A stretch of DNA of 64,000 nt from Trichosporon coremiiforme (GCA_039545355.1 BCJJ01000001.1:928570-992569); one strand, 5' to 3'. Shown: positions 21,778 to 34,732, numbered from the stretch's first letter. Numbers and translations: made by a program. The notes: generated by a model not told the origin, from the letters alone.

Positions 21778-24700
21778 CTACATGTGCTGCTCGTCTGCGC
21801 CCAGCAGCCATCCAACACCCTTGACGAGCGCGCGGCGGCCCATGTCAGCCGCGGCATCGACGTCGGCCACGAGACCACCACGCACGTCGCCGTTGTCCCT
21901 CTCCTCACCTTGCGCGGGGGAGCTCGTGAAAGAGCGGAGGTTGGAACCAAAGTCCATCGCGAGCTTGGCAGCGTGCGCTGCGCGACGGCTGCCGAGGACG
22001 CGCTGGTCGTCCTCCTGTCCCTGGCCCTGTCCACCGAAGCCTCCGAAGCCCGCCGCGCTCATGGCACTGCCGCCCATCGCACCTAGTCCCGAGCCGAGGC
22101 CAGACGCAACGCTCCCGATGCCAGAGCTGAGAGAGGAGGCCGTGAATCCGCTTCCCGATTCGGCGGGCGGCTCGAGCAGCTTCGGGTTGTTAACCACGAG
22201 CTGCTCCGCGCTGCGCCAGATGGGGAGAATGGCGCTGACCTCTTCAGGCGGGCAGAGCGCGATTGCCTGCGCGAGCAGGCCGATGCGGTCGGGAATGTTG
22301 TGATACTCGCTCTGCCGTCCCAGGGCGAGGCAGGAGCGCCACGTCACCTGCCTGATCATGCTAGCCTCTGTTGCGGGGTCGCGGACCGGCGGCTCATAAC
22401 CACTGATGTCTGAGCGCATGCTGGCTCGGCTGACCTGACGGCTGAGCGAGGCGCGGCTGCCGGGCCGTGGCGGCGCAACGGGCGCGGTCTCGAGCTCCGG
22501 CTCCGCCATGTTGGTCAGGATGCTGATGTAATCGCGCGCAACGTCCCACTCTTCGTTGCTGATCGCTGAGTCACACAGCATGCCGTACACTTGCGCCTTA
22601 GCGACCTTGTCGCCACGGTAGCCTAGCTTTTCGACGAGCTCGAGGATAATGGGCGTGTGCTTGTAGATATCGTCGGACGTGGAAACGATCTGCTCGATGA
22701 GCACGAGCTTGTTCGGCGTGAATCTGAGTGGTCAGTTTACAGAGCGCCATCCAGCTGGAGTAAACAAACCTAATCTCGGACGGCGTCATGCCGCTCAGCG
22801 CCTTGAACGTCGTCAGGCGCGAGGTCGCCTCGATGAACTCCTTTTCGCGCTTGATCGCCGGCGTCTCGGGGCCGTACACGCTAAGGCAGTCGTAGGCAAG
22901 CTTCATGTCGCCTGTGTGGATATTGCCCGTCTCAGCGCGCATGAAGAACTCGCGCGACGTCTTGAGCACAGCGTCCTCGAGATCCTGTGACGTGAAGTGC
23001 CCCTCCGGCTTGAGTGTCTTGACGACCTTCTTGGACACTTGGATGTCTGTCTGTCAGTTGCGAATGTGGTATGGGTAACTCACTGCCTGCGGCCAAGAGA
23101 CCGGAGAGGAAGACGGACATCATCTCCTCGCGGGAGAGCTCGCCGAGCGCGCCGCCCTTCATGATGTTGCTCTCGTCGCCGCGGCCCTGGAGGCGGACCA
23201 TGTCCTGCCAGAGGTCGAGCCACATGCGTTCAGACGCATTGCTCGAGTTGACCTGCTTCCGCACCAGCTTCTCGGCGAGACGGTGCTGCTCGTCGTGGTC
23301 GTAGGCGAACTGCAGCAGCTCGCGGAGGTAGATGTTGAGGTTCCACTTGTTGAGAATCTCGCCGCTCTCGAGGTCGAGGTCGAGAATGTCAATCGCCTTG
23401 GACAGGGAAGAGAACGGCAGCGGGCGGAAGAACATGAACAGATCCTTCGGGGCGTGCATTGACTGGTGCGACGTCGAGGGCTTCATGAAGCTGGCAATAG
23501 ACTCGAGTGTCGTCGCAACCGCCTCGCTGTCGAGCTCCTTGTCGCCTGTCGTCGTGTCCTCCCATACCGGCAGGCATTCGAAGATGGCCGACATCGTGCT
23601 CCACGCATTCAGCGCGTCGCTCCCGTACAGGATCGCAAGCGCGAGGCGCGCGACCGCCTGGTCGTCCTTGATCAGCCGCTGGTGCATGGGCAGCGTCGCC
23701 TTTGATGCCTCAAAGCACGGCAGCGCGAGCGACAGCGGCAGCTCCAGTATCGCGCTGAAGAGCATCCGCTCAACGAGGTCCGGATCGTTGTTCCCCGCGC
23801 GCTCCGACCGGCTCTGCAGCACGTACAGATACGGCAGAACGAGCCGCTTAATGTCGTTCACGATCGACGCCTGCGACGAGTTGGACAGGTACGCACGCAC
23901 GATTGTCTCCTCGCTCGCCTTCTTCCACAGTTCGAGTGACCAGTCCTCCTGCTGCTGCGGCGCCAGCCCAGAGTCGTATATCAGGCGGCTCAGGAGGGAC
24001 AGGTCCTCGCCGATCATGTCCAAGCCCGACACGCCGAGCGCCGCGCCGTGCTGGACCCACGCGAGCTGCGCGTCCAGCAGCCCCAGCTCGTCCAGCGTCA
24101 TCACGCGATGCTGGTACCAAGATGACAGTGCGTCGTCCGAGAGCGGCTCGCGCTGCGCCGTCGGCAGCAGGTCGTGGGGCAACGGGTTGCTCGCCTCCAT
24201 CCCGTACTGTGGCCGGAGGACGTCGAGGAAGGTAACTTCTGCTGGGATAGCGTTCGGCGGCCACTGCGACTTCTCTCCGTCCGTAAAGGACGCAGGCAGG
24301 AGAGCCTGCATGTCGTCCGTTGCTGGCGACACCCAGCCGGGCACACTCTCGATGATGGAGAGGCGGTACGGCCAGATCTCCTCTGGATGTCGCTGGCACA
24401 CGATCCGGAGCGCTTTCATGTGCGCGGCGGTCGCTAGTCCGAGAGCCGAGAGCACAATGTCCTGGAGCACAAACGTCGCGGCGTCTATCGGTGGCTCGAC
24501 CTGGATCGTCGACTGAGCGCGGGACTGAGGTCGCGGCGGCTGTTCGTGCTCGATGTCGTTCTCCGCCCACGGATCGTCGAGCACGCCCATGTCCTCGTCG
24601 TCCGTCTGCGCCCACGGGTCGTCGAGGTTGATATCTGCCGACTGCCCGGACGGCTCGCGTGTTTTTGGTTTCGGTGTTCGTGGAGCGTAGAAGGCGTCAA

Positions 24701-25163
24701 ACGTGTCGATCCGTTTCCGCGCCTCGCGCAGGACAGCGAGGCAGTGTACTGCAGCTATCCTCGCCTGATCTGTTCCGAGGACAGCTTCGGCAGCTGCCCG
24801 CACGTCCTCGGGCTTGTACTGGTCCCATTCCTTCGCGTTCTCGTTTCTGTGTACATGCTCCGCCTCGAGGCGCGAGCGCACGTCATCCTCGAACTGCTGC
24901 GCCTCGGCCGCGCCCGCCTCCTCGCCGACCTTGATGACCTGGCGCAGCGCAACCTGGTCATAGAACTTGCCGCTCAAGATCAGGTTCGCGCACGTCACCA
25001 GCCGCGTTGCTGCCGGAAGCGCCGCGAGTGAGCTCAGGAGGAGCGGGAGAGGGAGCTGGTGCGAGGGCGCCTTCAGGAGCTGTTCGGGTGTCATGGAGGC
25101 TGAGACGGAAGCGGTCGACATGGCACTTGCCGGCCGGGACGGCTGATCGCCCGGTGTAGCCAT
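21778..25163 (-). CDS. SEC39: Sec39-domain protein (Dsl1 tethering complex)
   Basis: Component of the ER Dsl1 complex that tethers COPI vesicles arriving from the Golgi. Exons (minus) 25163-23084, 23046-22770 and 22723-21778 give 1100 residues. The protein is an alpha-solenoid with the Sec39 layout: LPLPLLLSSLAALPAATRLV near residue 40, EDWSLELWKKASEETIV mid-protein, and the C-terminal block with RFTPNKLVLIEQIVSTSDD. A glycine-rich low-complexity C-terminal region (SGIGSVASGLGSGLGAMGG) follows. Intron 2 uses a weak donor, GTTTGT, supported by the frame. The frame is open upstream to 25250; the ATG at 25163 is chosen because the residues between are unlike the family. Assignment is by domain pattern; NBAS/Sec39 homologues diverge widely. 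Confidence 0.75.
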
Positions 25164-25663
25164 CGTTGTCGGTCGTCGGTTGTCTCGGTGCTGGCAGTAA
25201 TGTTCCAGCTCACCTCCGAGCTTCAGTCTACTTGTCATCGATGAACGCATCGTCGCGTGTAATTTATTCGGACCACCTGCTTACGGAGCAGACCATAGTC
25301 CCACGGTTGCTCTCGCAATGCCGCGACTGACTTCTCCTGTCGATCAGAGACCAGTCGGTGGGCAGCCAAATGCAAACATGTGATAACTTGCATCACAGCC
25401 CGATTGCATTATGTTCACGTGGATTATGTACATGCTGGTTAATACTTCCATAAGTTTGTGATGGAATGTGGAATGGGATCTAGGGAAGACACACGACAAG
25501 CGATGGACTGTGCGAGGAGAGGGCATTACATAGAGAACTTGTGGATGGGTGAAGAAAACTTGCTTGCTGTAGTGGTAGTAATGTCTTGGGTATATGAAGT
25601 CGACCAATTATGAGTCGTGCACAATCTAGCTTTCTCAAAAACAACTGTACTTAAGCAATGAGC
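25164..25663. other. Intergenic, SEC39 promoter and KIN4 3' region
   Basis: 500 bp between the SEC39 start and the downstream kinase stop, both minus strand. AT-richer than its surroundings around 25380-25620, consistent with the kinase 3' UTR... and, nearer 25164, the SEC39 promoter. No gene seen. Confidence 0.45.
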
Positions 25664-28600
25664 TCAGTGAGTCAACGTCTCACAGCGCTCGACAACCGTC
25701 TGATAAATGAACTTGAAGCTCCACACACTTCCCCGTAACCTCTTGATGCTCAACAGGTACAGACCGTGCAGGTTCTTGATCCTGCACAGCTCAACGGCAA
25801 AGCGTACCTCGTCACCATTGTCGATGGCGTGCTCTCCGTAAAGGGGCTCGGGCAGCGGACCGAGCGAAGGCGACTGCACGCCCGAGTTGTTAACCGAGTT
25901 GAGAAGGTCGGACTCGCTTCGGGCCAGGACCGACGAGTGCTGGGACGAGTAGGAGCTGCCACGACGCAGAAGCATCCCCTTCAGACCGCCGAGCCCCCCG
26001 CCGCCGCCGCCGCCGCTCGAGGTGGAAGGAACACCGCGTCCTTCAGAACGGTTGGCGGCAGCTGCCGACACCAGGGAGAACGCGCCCGACGATAAACCGG
26101 TAGTAGCGCCCGCCTTGCGTCGACGCACACGCGTACAGCGCAGGCGAAAGTCGGCTTCCTGCTTAACCTCGATGCCCATTCCGTGGAGCACACGGAGAAC
26201 CTCCTCCATGATCTCCGCGGGCGGGTGCGAACTGAGAGCCGACTGGTCGACAAGCCCGGTATGAACGCGCAGCTTGTTCTCGTCTGCAGACAACGGCGCC
26301 GAAGAGTCGTGACCACGCTTCTCAGCCGCTTGCCGCGCCGAAATGAGCGCCGGCGATCCGTTGGTCATGTCCTTCGATAGAGAAGACGGGACATGCTGCG
26401 ACTTGGAACGTGTCGGAACGACTCTGTTCGGGTTCAGCACGATCTTGTCGTCGATGTTTGCCATGTTATTGGCGGGGGCGAGGGGGATACGGGCTTCCGG
26501 CTTGGGCTTATCGTCGTCGTCGGCAACAACCGGAGCCGGAGCCAGGGCAGGCGAGTTTTCATGGATGACGATGGCAGGGCTGGGGGTGGCGGCCTCAAGC
26601 TTCGTGGTCGGTTCAGCGGTGGTGAGGCGGTCAGTAGACGCCTTTGATCGCGTCGACACTGTAGGGATGGTCACTACCCGGTCGGCACTGGTTGATGGGC
26701 GCGAGGAGGACACGACGCGCTCGGTGTTCCGTTCCAGAGTCATAGACTGGCGACCACTGGAACTCGGGTCCGCAACACCTGTATTCTTGATGCTGTGTAA
26801 GGAGTCCTTAGCGGTCGACTTGCGGCGGAACCAGTCCATAACTCTCTTGGCCGTACTCGTCGAGGAAGGGCGAGCAGTGTCGGCGTCGATGGTGACTGCG
26901 GAGGTCGAGCTGCGCTGGTCATGCGAGGAGGGGTGAATACCGTGCAGGCCAATGACGGGCGATGACGTCGTCGAGCCCGAGAAGTCCGTGGCAGTCGCGG
27001 CTTCCTCAGGCGATAAAAGCAGCGTCCTAGGGCGTTGTCTAGGGTTGGAGTCTCTCATGCTCTCAGAAACATTGCGCGTGCGCGGGGGCTGAGCGACGGA
27101 GAAGCTCCTGCCATGACCTTGCGACCAAGTTCGCTGAGAAGTACGAGCGGGACTGCCACTTTCCTTCGGCAGCTCGGAGGGCGTTCCTTGACCAAGTAGC
27201 TTGGCCAGGCTGAACTTGTCGAGCGATAAGCCCTTGCGCGAGCGGGCTGGTCGCTTGCGGCCCTGCTGTGACTGCGTCCTCTCAGGCTCCGGCGTCTTGT
27301 TGACACTTGTGGTAGTCTCAGAGGGAGCAGCGCTTGGCTCGACGAGGGTCTCTTCGGGCTCCGGCAGGTCGCGCGGAGACTTGTCGGGTGTCGCAGCGCC
27401 AGGAGGAAGCTTGGCGTGTGGCCGAGAGGTCGAAGGCACCCGCTTGGGCACCTCGGTGCGGGGGATGATGATCTGGTCAGGCTGGGCAGAGTTTTGACGA
27501 GGGGTGGAGGGGGAGAAAGCAGAAGTAGGACTGTTTCCTTCAGCCATGACCGCGTCGCCGTTCTCGCTCTCGCGCGAACGCTTCGAAGGTGTAGAGGGCG
27601 CTAAAGCAGGAGGAGCGCTCTGCGACTGCGGAGGCGCATCTGGATCGACAATAGGAAGCGTGGTGATGACGGGCGGCACCTCGGCGTCGGGGGCATGGCT
27701 GGTGGCCAACGACATCTCAACGTCAGACAACTGGCGCTTGGCCACCTTGGGGGTTTCCGCGGCGGGAGAAGCCGTCGCCGTCGGCACTTCCACCTCGGGC
27801 TGCTGCTCCTGCTCAGGCTCGGGCTCCGACATTTTCGTGTCCTCCTCTGTCGCTGATGACTCCACGTCCATGTCGTTAGATCGGGGCTCATCAATCTGCT
27901 GCGCATCGATCTGTTTGGGCGGCGTGACAGGGATGCTCGTCGTCGACGGCGATCGGTCCTCAGACATGCCTTCCGCCACGGCGGCGTCGCCGGCGGCGAA
28001 CTGGGCCTGGACACGGTTCCACATGTCGCTACCATAGTCGACCTGGATAGTGTGTCGATTGGAAGCCGCAGGCACAGGTCCCCGAGAGGGCTCCGGCGAG
28101 GCACTGGACATAACGATCTCCTGTGGCATCGCGTTCTCTGAGTAGTTGACCGACTCAGGACGCGGCTGGGGAGGCGTTCGCTGGGTGCGAGCACAAGTGG
28201 GCAGCATATCCTGAGGCACAGGAGCAGCCACTGTGGGATGATCCAAGTGCTGCTGCTGCAACAGGTGCTGCTGCTGCTGGTGGTGGTGGAGAATATCCGA
28301 CTCGTAGACGGCAACGCCAGGGGGCACGCTCGTGTGTCCTCCGGCGTTATACAGGTATTCCGGCATAGTCGAGGTCGAGGGCAGAGCACTGCGGTGTCGT
28401 GCGTGGTCCCTCGTACGTCTCTGATCGAACATATTGCCTCCACTGCTGCCCATAGCGGCCTGGCTGCGAGCTAAAGCCTTCGCCAGCTTGGCCTCCTGTT
28501 GCAATCGGCGGCGCTGGGCAAGATCACGCTTGGCCATGTGGCTCTTGCGCAGCATGTTCTCCGAGAAGATCCGCTCATGATCCTCGATCGTCCGCTCGAA

Positions 28601-30060
28601 GAGAGCGCGGTGGGCGTCCAGCCATGGATGGTCCTCAACCTGAGGGATGGTGCAGCGCCTTGTCGGGTCCGGCTGAAGCATCATCAGGAGGATGTCCTGC
28701 GCGATTCTCGACATGTGGTCGGGGAAGTTGAGGGGGGTGCTCATGATGTACTTGTAGAGGAGGTTGATGTTGTCACCATCGGGGTTCTGCGGGTCATCGT
28801 CGTAAGGAAGGTATCCCGAAAGCATCGCGTAGAGAATGACACCACACGACCAGACATCGACAGCGGTACCGACGTAAAGCCCCTCTGAGACAACCAGCTC
28901 CGGAGCTGCGTAGCAGGGGGAGCCGCAGCTGGTCGCCATCAGGTCATCCTCGTCACGTTCAAAGTGGTTCGCGAAGCCAAAGTCGGTGATGATGATGTTG
29001 CGGTGCTTGTCAAGAAGGAGGTTCTCGAGCTTCAAGTCACGATGCACAATATGCTTTTGGTGAAGGTAATCGACACCCGAGATGAGCTGGGCAAATAGGC
29101 GCGACGCGTCCTTCTCCTTCAAGAACCTGTTGGCCAGAATGTAGTCGAACAGCTCACCACCTGTGGTCACGTCAACCGTGCTCTTTCGTAATGTGATGCT
29201 GGGAACATACCTCCAGCAAACTCCAGGACGATGCCGATGTACTTGGCAGTGTCGATAACATCGAGCATGCGGACAATGTTAGGGTGCTTCAGCTGGCGGA
29301 GAACCTCGATCTCGCGCTCGACCTTGTTCGCCCGCTGCGAGTCCTCGTCCAGCTGCCCTCGACGGATAAGCTTGATCGCAACCTCAACACCGTATTCGCT
29401 GTGAACACCGAGCTTGACCTTGCCGAACTCGCCCTCACCAAGTGTCTGCAGGAGAATGTACTGGCCCAGGGCGATCATGGGTCGGTTCGGGTGCGCTTGC
29501 TTGAAGGTGTGGACCGAGGGGTGGAGGACGTATTCATCCGAGAGGTACTCAGACCGTGGGGGGGAAGCTTGGGAGCTCAGGCCATGGTGGGATTGCCGCT
29601 TGCGCTGCTGTCCTGGGACGTGCTGCTGAGAGGCCGAGTGCGAATGAGAGGACGCGTGCGCACCAGACATGATCGCGGTAGGCTCCTGCGACGGAATGCC
29701 AATAGGCATGGTCGTCGACGCGTGACTTGCGCGTTGCGTGTGACCCCTCGTTCCCGCAGTTGACGAAGGCCCTTCAGAGGGAAGGTAGGCTCCAAACTCG
29801 CTCGCGATGTGTTGGGCGGCCGACGAACGGCCCGACGCTTGCCGAGACGTCGATGCGGCGGACGCGGAGGCCCTCGTAGATGCAGTCGATGGTCTTGAGT
29901 GGGTCGAAGGCACCTGATTCACCGACATCGAGTAGGAGTGACCAGACGGCGGGGAGAATGGGGGAGCATAACGTGCCGCCTGGTCGTCCATCGATTGTCG
30001 GTGAGGGGGGATCGCGAACGGATCGGGCATGTTGGCAGCTTGTTGAACAGCGGATGCCAT
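25664..30060 (-). CDS. KIN4: Kin4-type CAMKL serine/threonine kinase with long disordered tail
   Basis: Exons (minus) 30060-29211 and 29160-25664 give 1448 residues. The kinase domain (~200-475) has the glycine loop [12 protein letters not shown], catalytic [14 protein letters not shown] and the activation segment [12 protein letters not shown]; the intron splits [12 protein letters not shown]. These sequences and the [16 protein letters not shown] segment are typical of Kin4/Frk1, the yeast spindle-position-checkpoint kinase, rather than Snf1. A ~900-residue Ser/Pro-rich tail with poly-His/Gln (CTG/CAG repeats at 28247-28287) leads to a C-terminal KA1-like fold ([24 protein letters not shown]). 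The 5' leader probably holds an intron (30416-30089, GTGAGT...CGCAG). Exact orthology within the CAMKL group is by recall. Confidence 0.85.
28247..28287 (-). repeat. CAG/CTG trinucleotide-rich tract inside the kinase gene
   Basis: Imperfect CTG repeats on the plus strand, read on the minus strand as a His/Gln-rich stretch ([14 protein letters not shown]). Likely length-variable between strains. Confidence 0.8.
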
Positions 30061-32810
30061 TAATACCGCCAGACACTACAGGCTCTCCCTGCGGTTGATG
30101 CGACTTGTATCAGATGGTGCTGGGCGAAGAAGAGGCCGAGGACGAGAGGGGAGATCGGGAGGTTAAAGCCAGCTAAGAACGCGCGGCAGGGTCACGATTA
30201 TGAGAGAGTTGTGAGGCCGGCGCACTAAGGATCTAAGCGCAGTAAGCAAATGCAGTTACAGCAAGCGGGGCGAGAAGGGGTAGATACAAGAAGCCAAACG
30301 AGCCAGTGTTGTTGTTGGTGTTGTATGACCGTGTCGTGTGTTGACGGGCAGGGGGGCTGATCAAGAAGAGGAAGATGGAAGATAGGGTGATGGGCGGTGT
30401 GGACACTTTTACTCACGGCGAAGATGATCAGCAGCGACTGTGACGAGAACCGGGAGTACGAGGAGCAGCGGCTGAACACGCTGACCGTGAAGATGCGCCC
30501 CGTGCGTTTGTTCAGGAGAGGAGGTGGTGGTGGTGGCGCACCGATGCGGTTGTCGCGAGCCGATTCCAGAGAAGAGTGCCAAAGGAACAAGATATGAAAT
30601 GAGCGAAACAGAAGAGCTGAATTTTGCTGCTGCTGCTGTCGTCGTCGATGGTGATGGGAGGGATCGAGAGAATGCGTGCAGAAGGTAAGTTGAGAGTTAA
30701 ACAGGGGGAAGGAAGGGAGAGTTGGTGATCGAAACAGGAGCAGGCGGCGGGAGGGACCAGTGCTACAGGAGATGGCACGTTACAACACCAATGAGCCAGC
30801 GAGCCAGGAAGACCGGACCGAACAGACTACCAAGGTCTATTTTGAACGATCAGACGCGTTGGTTGTGGACGTTCCTGCTTGCGAGGACAAGAGAGTGTGA
30901 ATGCCGATGTGCGGGGGAGTCGTGGGAGGTGGGAGGGGAGGAGAAGGAAGGGATCGGGGAGAAGAGTCGAGGAGGATTAGAGGAAGGCAGATGTGGGTAC
31001 GGGTATAGGTGGCAAAGCAAGTGGAAGAGAAGGAGTGTGATCTGTGTGCCCTGTGCAGTGTACGGTGTGCACGCGGAGAGTGACAGTTGAGCTGGCGGTC
31101 TAGCCCACGGCCCTCACCCTCGTCCCTACAGTGGGACGCGCTATGCGGCACGAATTTCGTTGATCGCATTGATGGGTGCAATTCCAATTGCCTGCGGCTT
31201 GCCGCATTTGAACGCGCGCGGTGCAGCGATCCCGTCCATTAGCTTCGACGATTACAACGAGTTTCCTAATCTGATCCCACTGAGCAGCCCGCACGAACAG
31301 GTTTGCGTGGTGGCGCGCCTGGCGGATGTGGCCATAGTGGGAACGGTGCCCAGGAAGGGCCGGAAGGCTTCATACGGGGTTTTTGTAATCAGGAATTGCG
31401 CGAGCCTTTGAATTGGTGCCTGCGCACACAGGGCAAGGCAGCCGGTCCTGAAGCACTCCACCTTCGAATTCCAGTGTTCCAGTGCGGACGCGACCCTCAC
31501 CGCTTACTCCACACGTTCCCCTCCCCGCCCAGCACACACAACACGTCACGCGTCTCGCGGCCAAACCATCAATCAACACACTGTGGCTTGGCTTGGCTCA
31601 CGACCGTCCACCTGCCGCTTTCGACTGCCTCGCATCCACCACCATCAAGTCTTCTACCACTGATCAACATGTACACTGAACCCTCGACGCCGGACCGGAG
31701 GCGAACACAATGGACAGAGTCACTCTGTGCCGCCCACCACCCCCGCCCATGCAAGTCCCTTGCGTCGCCCGCCATGCGCACCTGGCCACGCCTTGCGCGC
31801 CGTGGCGCTGTGAACCGACCCGACACACCGTGGCCACAGGGTTTCGTGTCTTGGTCCGACAAGTCGTGGACCCCTCCCGGTTCCCGGGTCTGTCCAACCA
31901 TTTTGCCTCTTTACCATTCGTGCTTCTCCCCTGCTCCCCTTTGGGAACGAAGACATAACCTGAACGGGACCCGAGGTGACAGTATCAGACTTTTCATTGC
32001 CCCGACGCACCGGACACGACGTGCACAACTACGGCTGCTCGTCGCTCCGCTGTTCGTGCGACTGTCGAATGGACAGGCACCTGCGAGATAACTTGGGCTA
32101 GCGTGGCTCACCGGCTCTTGAGGCTCTCGTTCAGGGCAACAGCCGGGCCATGCCTGACATCTGCATCGGGCGCATTCGCGTGCATGCGCTGAGCCCACAA
32201 CGCAGAGGGTCCGGGATGCACAGGAAGCAGAAAGCCGGCTCCTAGCCGATGCGAGTAATCGCCTGACACGACTGCCGCGATCTGCCATACACGTCCTGTG
32301 GCGTGCACTAGCTCAGAAATATCAAGCGAGAAGCGATTCCTTCCATTTCGTGGCATCGCGCACTCCGGTGCTTAGAGTTGCTTGAATGCTCGGCTAGCCT
32401 CTCGTCAAGCTTGTCCGGCTTCGAGTATGCCAATAGAGTGCAGATCAGGCACCCAGTAATCCTCTCCACACCGCCCTCTCGGCCTGCTTGTATGGTTTGG
32501 CTGCTGGTTCGTGTTGTAACACATGCAGACCAGCAAACAGGTGTTACATGCCCAAACATAGACTGTTTAGGTGACGGGATGTTGCGTGCGTCTCCTTCTC
32601 TGAGTTTTCAAACTGTGCGTAGGTTGGACGAGACGTCATGTAACGCTGCAGCATTCGCGCCAGCTCCAACAGCGGTGACAATAAGGGGCGCAAGCTGCAA
32701 GCTGGGTCACGGATGAAACTCATGTTAGGCACCTTCTGTGAGGGGAGGGACGGGTGCCAGAGCGGCAACCCACCGTGGGAGTCCTGCGAGTTGCAGCTAT
32801 GTTTGGCACG

Positions 32811-32838
32811 CTGCGAACAGCTGCGAACAGCTACGAAC
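32811..32838. repeat. Short tandem repeat in the KIN4/bZIP interval
   Basis: ctgcgaacag repeated twice and a third degenerate copy (ctacgaac). Not linked to a gene. Confidence 0.7.
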
Positions 32839-33184
32839 GAAGTGAACCACCCCACCCGTAGCGCGCGGCTGAAGGTCTCTTCTGACTTCGATCTCTCGCA
32901 ACCTCGCAGTGAGCTTTCATGACCAGGACTGACAATATCGATTCCAGGCCACTTAAAGGTGGGTAGTACAAACTCTGTTGTGCCTCGCTCACGCAAGCGT
33001 TCAGCCTGATTTAAGGGCATATCGAGCTCTCGCCCCTGTTCACCATGCGCTCAGAATCCAGTTCTCTTTTTGAACAGCGAAGATTGAGCGCACCAAAGAC
33101 TAGATACGGCGGAGCAGTGCCTCATTCCTGGGGCGGTTGACGTGTTCACCGTGGGAAAGCTCGGACACGCGCTCATGTTTTCCA

Positions 33185-33199
33185 CGGTTGAGTCAACCG
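33185..33199. promoter_or_regulatory. TGAGTCA (AP-1/Gcn4-type) palindrome upstream of the bZIP gene
   Basis: 15 bp perfect palindrome cggttgagtcaaccg centred on 33192, containing TGAGTCA (33189-33195), 510 bp upstream of the bZIP start. An imperfect inverted copy of the same arm (gcggttgac at 33133-33141 with gtgggaaa) lies 45 bp to the left, so the whole 33133-33200 region could form a hairpin or bind two dimers. Confidence 0.5.
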
Positions 33200-33709
33200 C
33201 TGTGCCTGGAACTAACGTTGTCTTGTCCCTCCCGATCGGTATTCTATCGTCATACCCATTCCTGACAGTGCGACTTGCGTGAAGCCGTTCTGTACATCTG
33301 CTCTGCTCCGGCGCGTGTAAGCGTCCCTACACACTCCACACGATAACAAAAGAACGTCGTTAGCATTGGAGGACCAGCTCTCCGCCGGCCTGGAGCACTG
33401 AAACTATAAACCCTAAATCTCGCGTCAACCGCAAGCCCGAGCCCACGCTAGACGTCGCCACCGGACCGTCTTTGTTTTCGACGACTCACACATCCCATCT
33501 CTCCTCATCACTGGACAATCGACGTGTCTGGCTCACCTCATACGGGCAGGGGATATAAAGATCCTCGTTCCGACTGTGCACCCACATTTGCACAGGCCGT
33601 CGCAACACTGTGTGTTCGCCACCCTTCCCTCGCGACGCTCTGCGACATCCCGACCTTCCCTTTCGTTCCTTATCCTTGATCCTTGTCTTTGGTTACCGAA
33701 AATCCAAAA

Positions 33710-34732
33710 ATGCCCTCGCTTCTCGGCGCGGCTGATTCGTGAGTCACCGCTCTGGGCTGAGTCGAGTCCAGTCAGCTCGATCTCCAGCTGATACATATAC
33801 AGTTTCAACTCGTCCTCGGCGACGATTCGCCCCGACAACGAACAGCGGCAGCGGCGCACGCAACCCGGCACCAACCAACTTGGACCGACAGACAGCATCG
33901 GGCGTTCCTTTGAGTCTCTGATCGAGGGGCGCGCCGGCGTGCTCCAACAAGACACTCGTTTCGAGCAGTACTTCCAGCCTGTTGACACCGCCTCGCCGGG
34001 CCCATCAACGGGGGGACAGGGGACGTTCAACCCGCTCGATTTCCTGAACGACAGCGCTGCGGAGTACCCGCTGCAGCGACAGCACACGGTGCAGCCTGCC
34101 GAGTTCTTCCGGCCGAGCAGCGCCGCGAGCCACCGCTCGGCGGCTAGCGGCGCCAGCCTCAGCAGCACCGACATCGACTCGACGGGCTACTACACAACGG
34201 ACATGAGCGACGACGGCTTCGCGCCGCAGGAGCTCGCTAGCCCGTCGCCGTTGAACGAGATCGGCGCGTTAAACCTGAACTCAGGCGCGGGCGCGCCAAC
34301 GTGGACAGCATACGAGGCGCCCAGCCCCATCGTGCCCGCAACGATCAGCCCGTCGACGGATGCTCTGGGAAGTTCAGTCCCTCGCGTAGGTCCGAGTAGG
34401 AATATTCGCGGAGTGCAGAACAGCAAGGACCTCGAGGAGAAGAAGCGCCTAGACAGGCTGGAGCGTGAGTACGACCGGGCGCAGCGCAGCATTGCCTGCA
34501 AGCTGTTGCGCGCTCTGCAAGAACAAAGCTGACTTCAGACCGACGCTCGATCAACCGACGCTCAGCGCAGAAACACCGCCTGCGGCGCAAGGAGGAGATG
34601 GAGACGCTGCAGGCACAGATCCGCGAGCGCGATCTCGAGATCCGGCAGCTGAAGGAGGAACTCGCGGCGGTGCGCGCGCAGGCTCAGACGTACATGGAGA
34701 TTGTCAAGGGATTACAGGGAAAGGGGGCGTAG
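33710..34732 (+). CDS. bZIP transcription factor
   Basis: Exons 33710-33738, 33803-34464 and 34539-34732 give 294 residues. The basic region is made by the second splice: RRSINRRSAQKHRLRRK contains the invariant NxxSAxxxR, followed by a leucine-zipper-like heptad run (METLQAQI, LEIRQLKEEL, MEIVKGLQ) to the C-terminus. The N-terminal 190 residues are Ser/Pro-rich and acidic, a likely activation region. The zipper sits at the extreme C-terminus, unlike Gcn4/Yap types with C-terminal cysteine-rich domains. The target is unknown; the upstream TGAGTCA palindrome suggests, but does not show, autoregulation or control by another bZIP. Both introns have CAG acceptors and GTGAGT donors. Confidence 0.88.

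Larger units (their letters stand above)
30061..33709. other. 3.6 kb gene-poor divergent interval KIN4 / bZIP
   Basis: The longest interval without a convincing gene. ORFs of up to 262 codons (e.g. 31303-32091, +) overlap others in several frames and show no conserved motif, so I do not call them. It contains the probable 5' UTR intron of KIN4, a tandem ctgcgaacag repeat at 32811-32830, and an AP-1/Gcn4-like palindrome near 33190. Long upstream regions are typical of regulatory genes, here a kinase and a transcription factor. Confidence 0.5.

Noticed and set aside
22731..22780. Possible retained intron in SEC39 with a weak GTTTGT donor
   Set aside because: The frame and family alignment require the splice; kept as a normal intron.
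23332..24516. 394-codon plus-strand ORF
   Set aside because: Antisense to the SEC39 exon; Ser/Arg-rich shadow composition.
27601..28443. 280-codon minus-strand ORF in another frame of the kinase tail
   Set aside because: Arg/Ser-rich off-frame reading of the KIN4 disordered region.
31303..32091. 262-codon plus-strand ORF in the KIN4/bZIP interval
   Set aside because: Overlaps several other ORFs in different frames, His/Pro/Arg-rich and with no splice partners or motif; likely chance.
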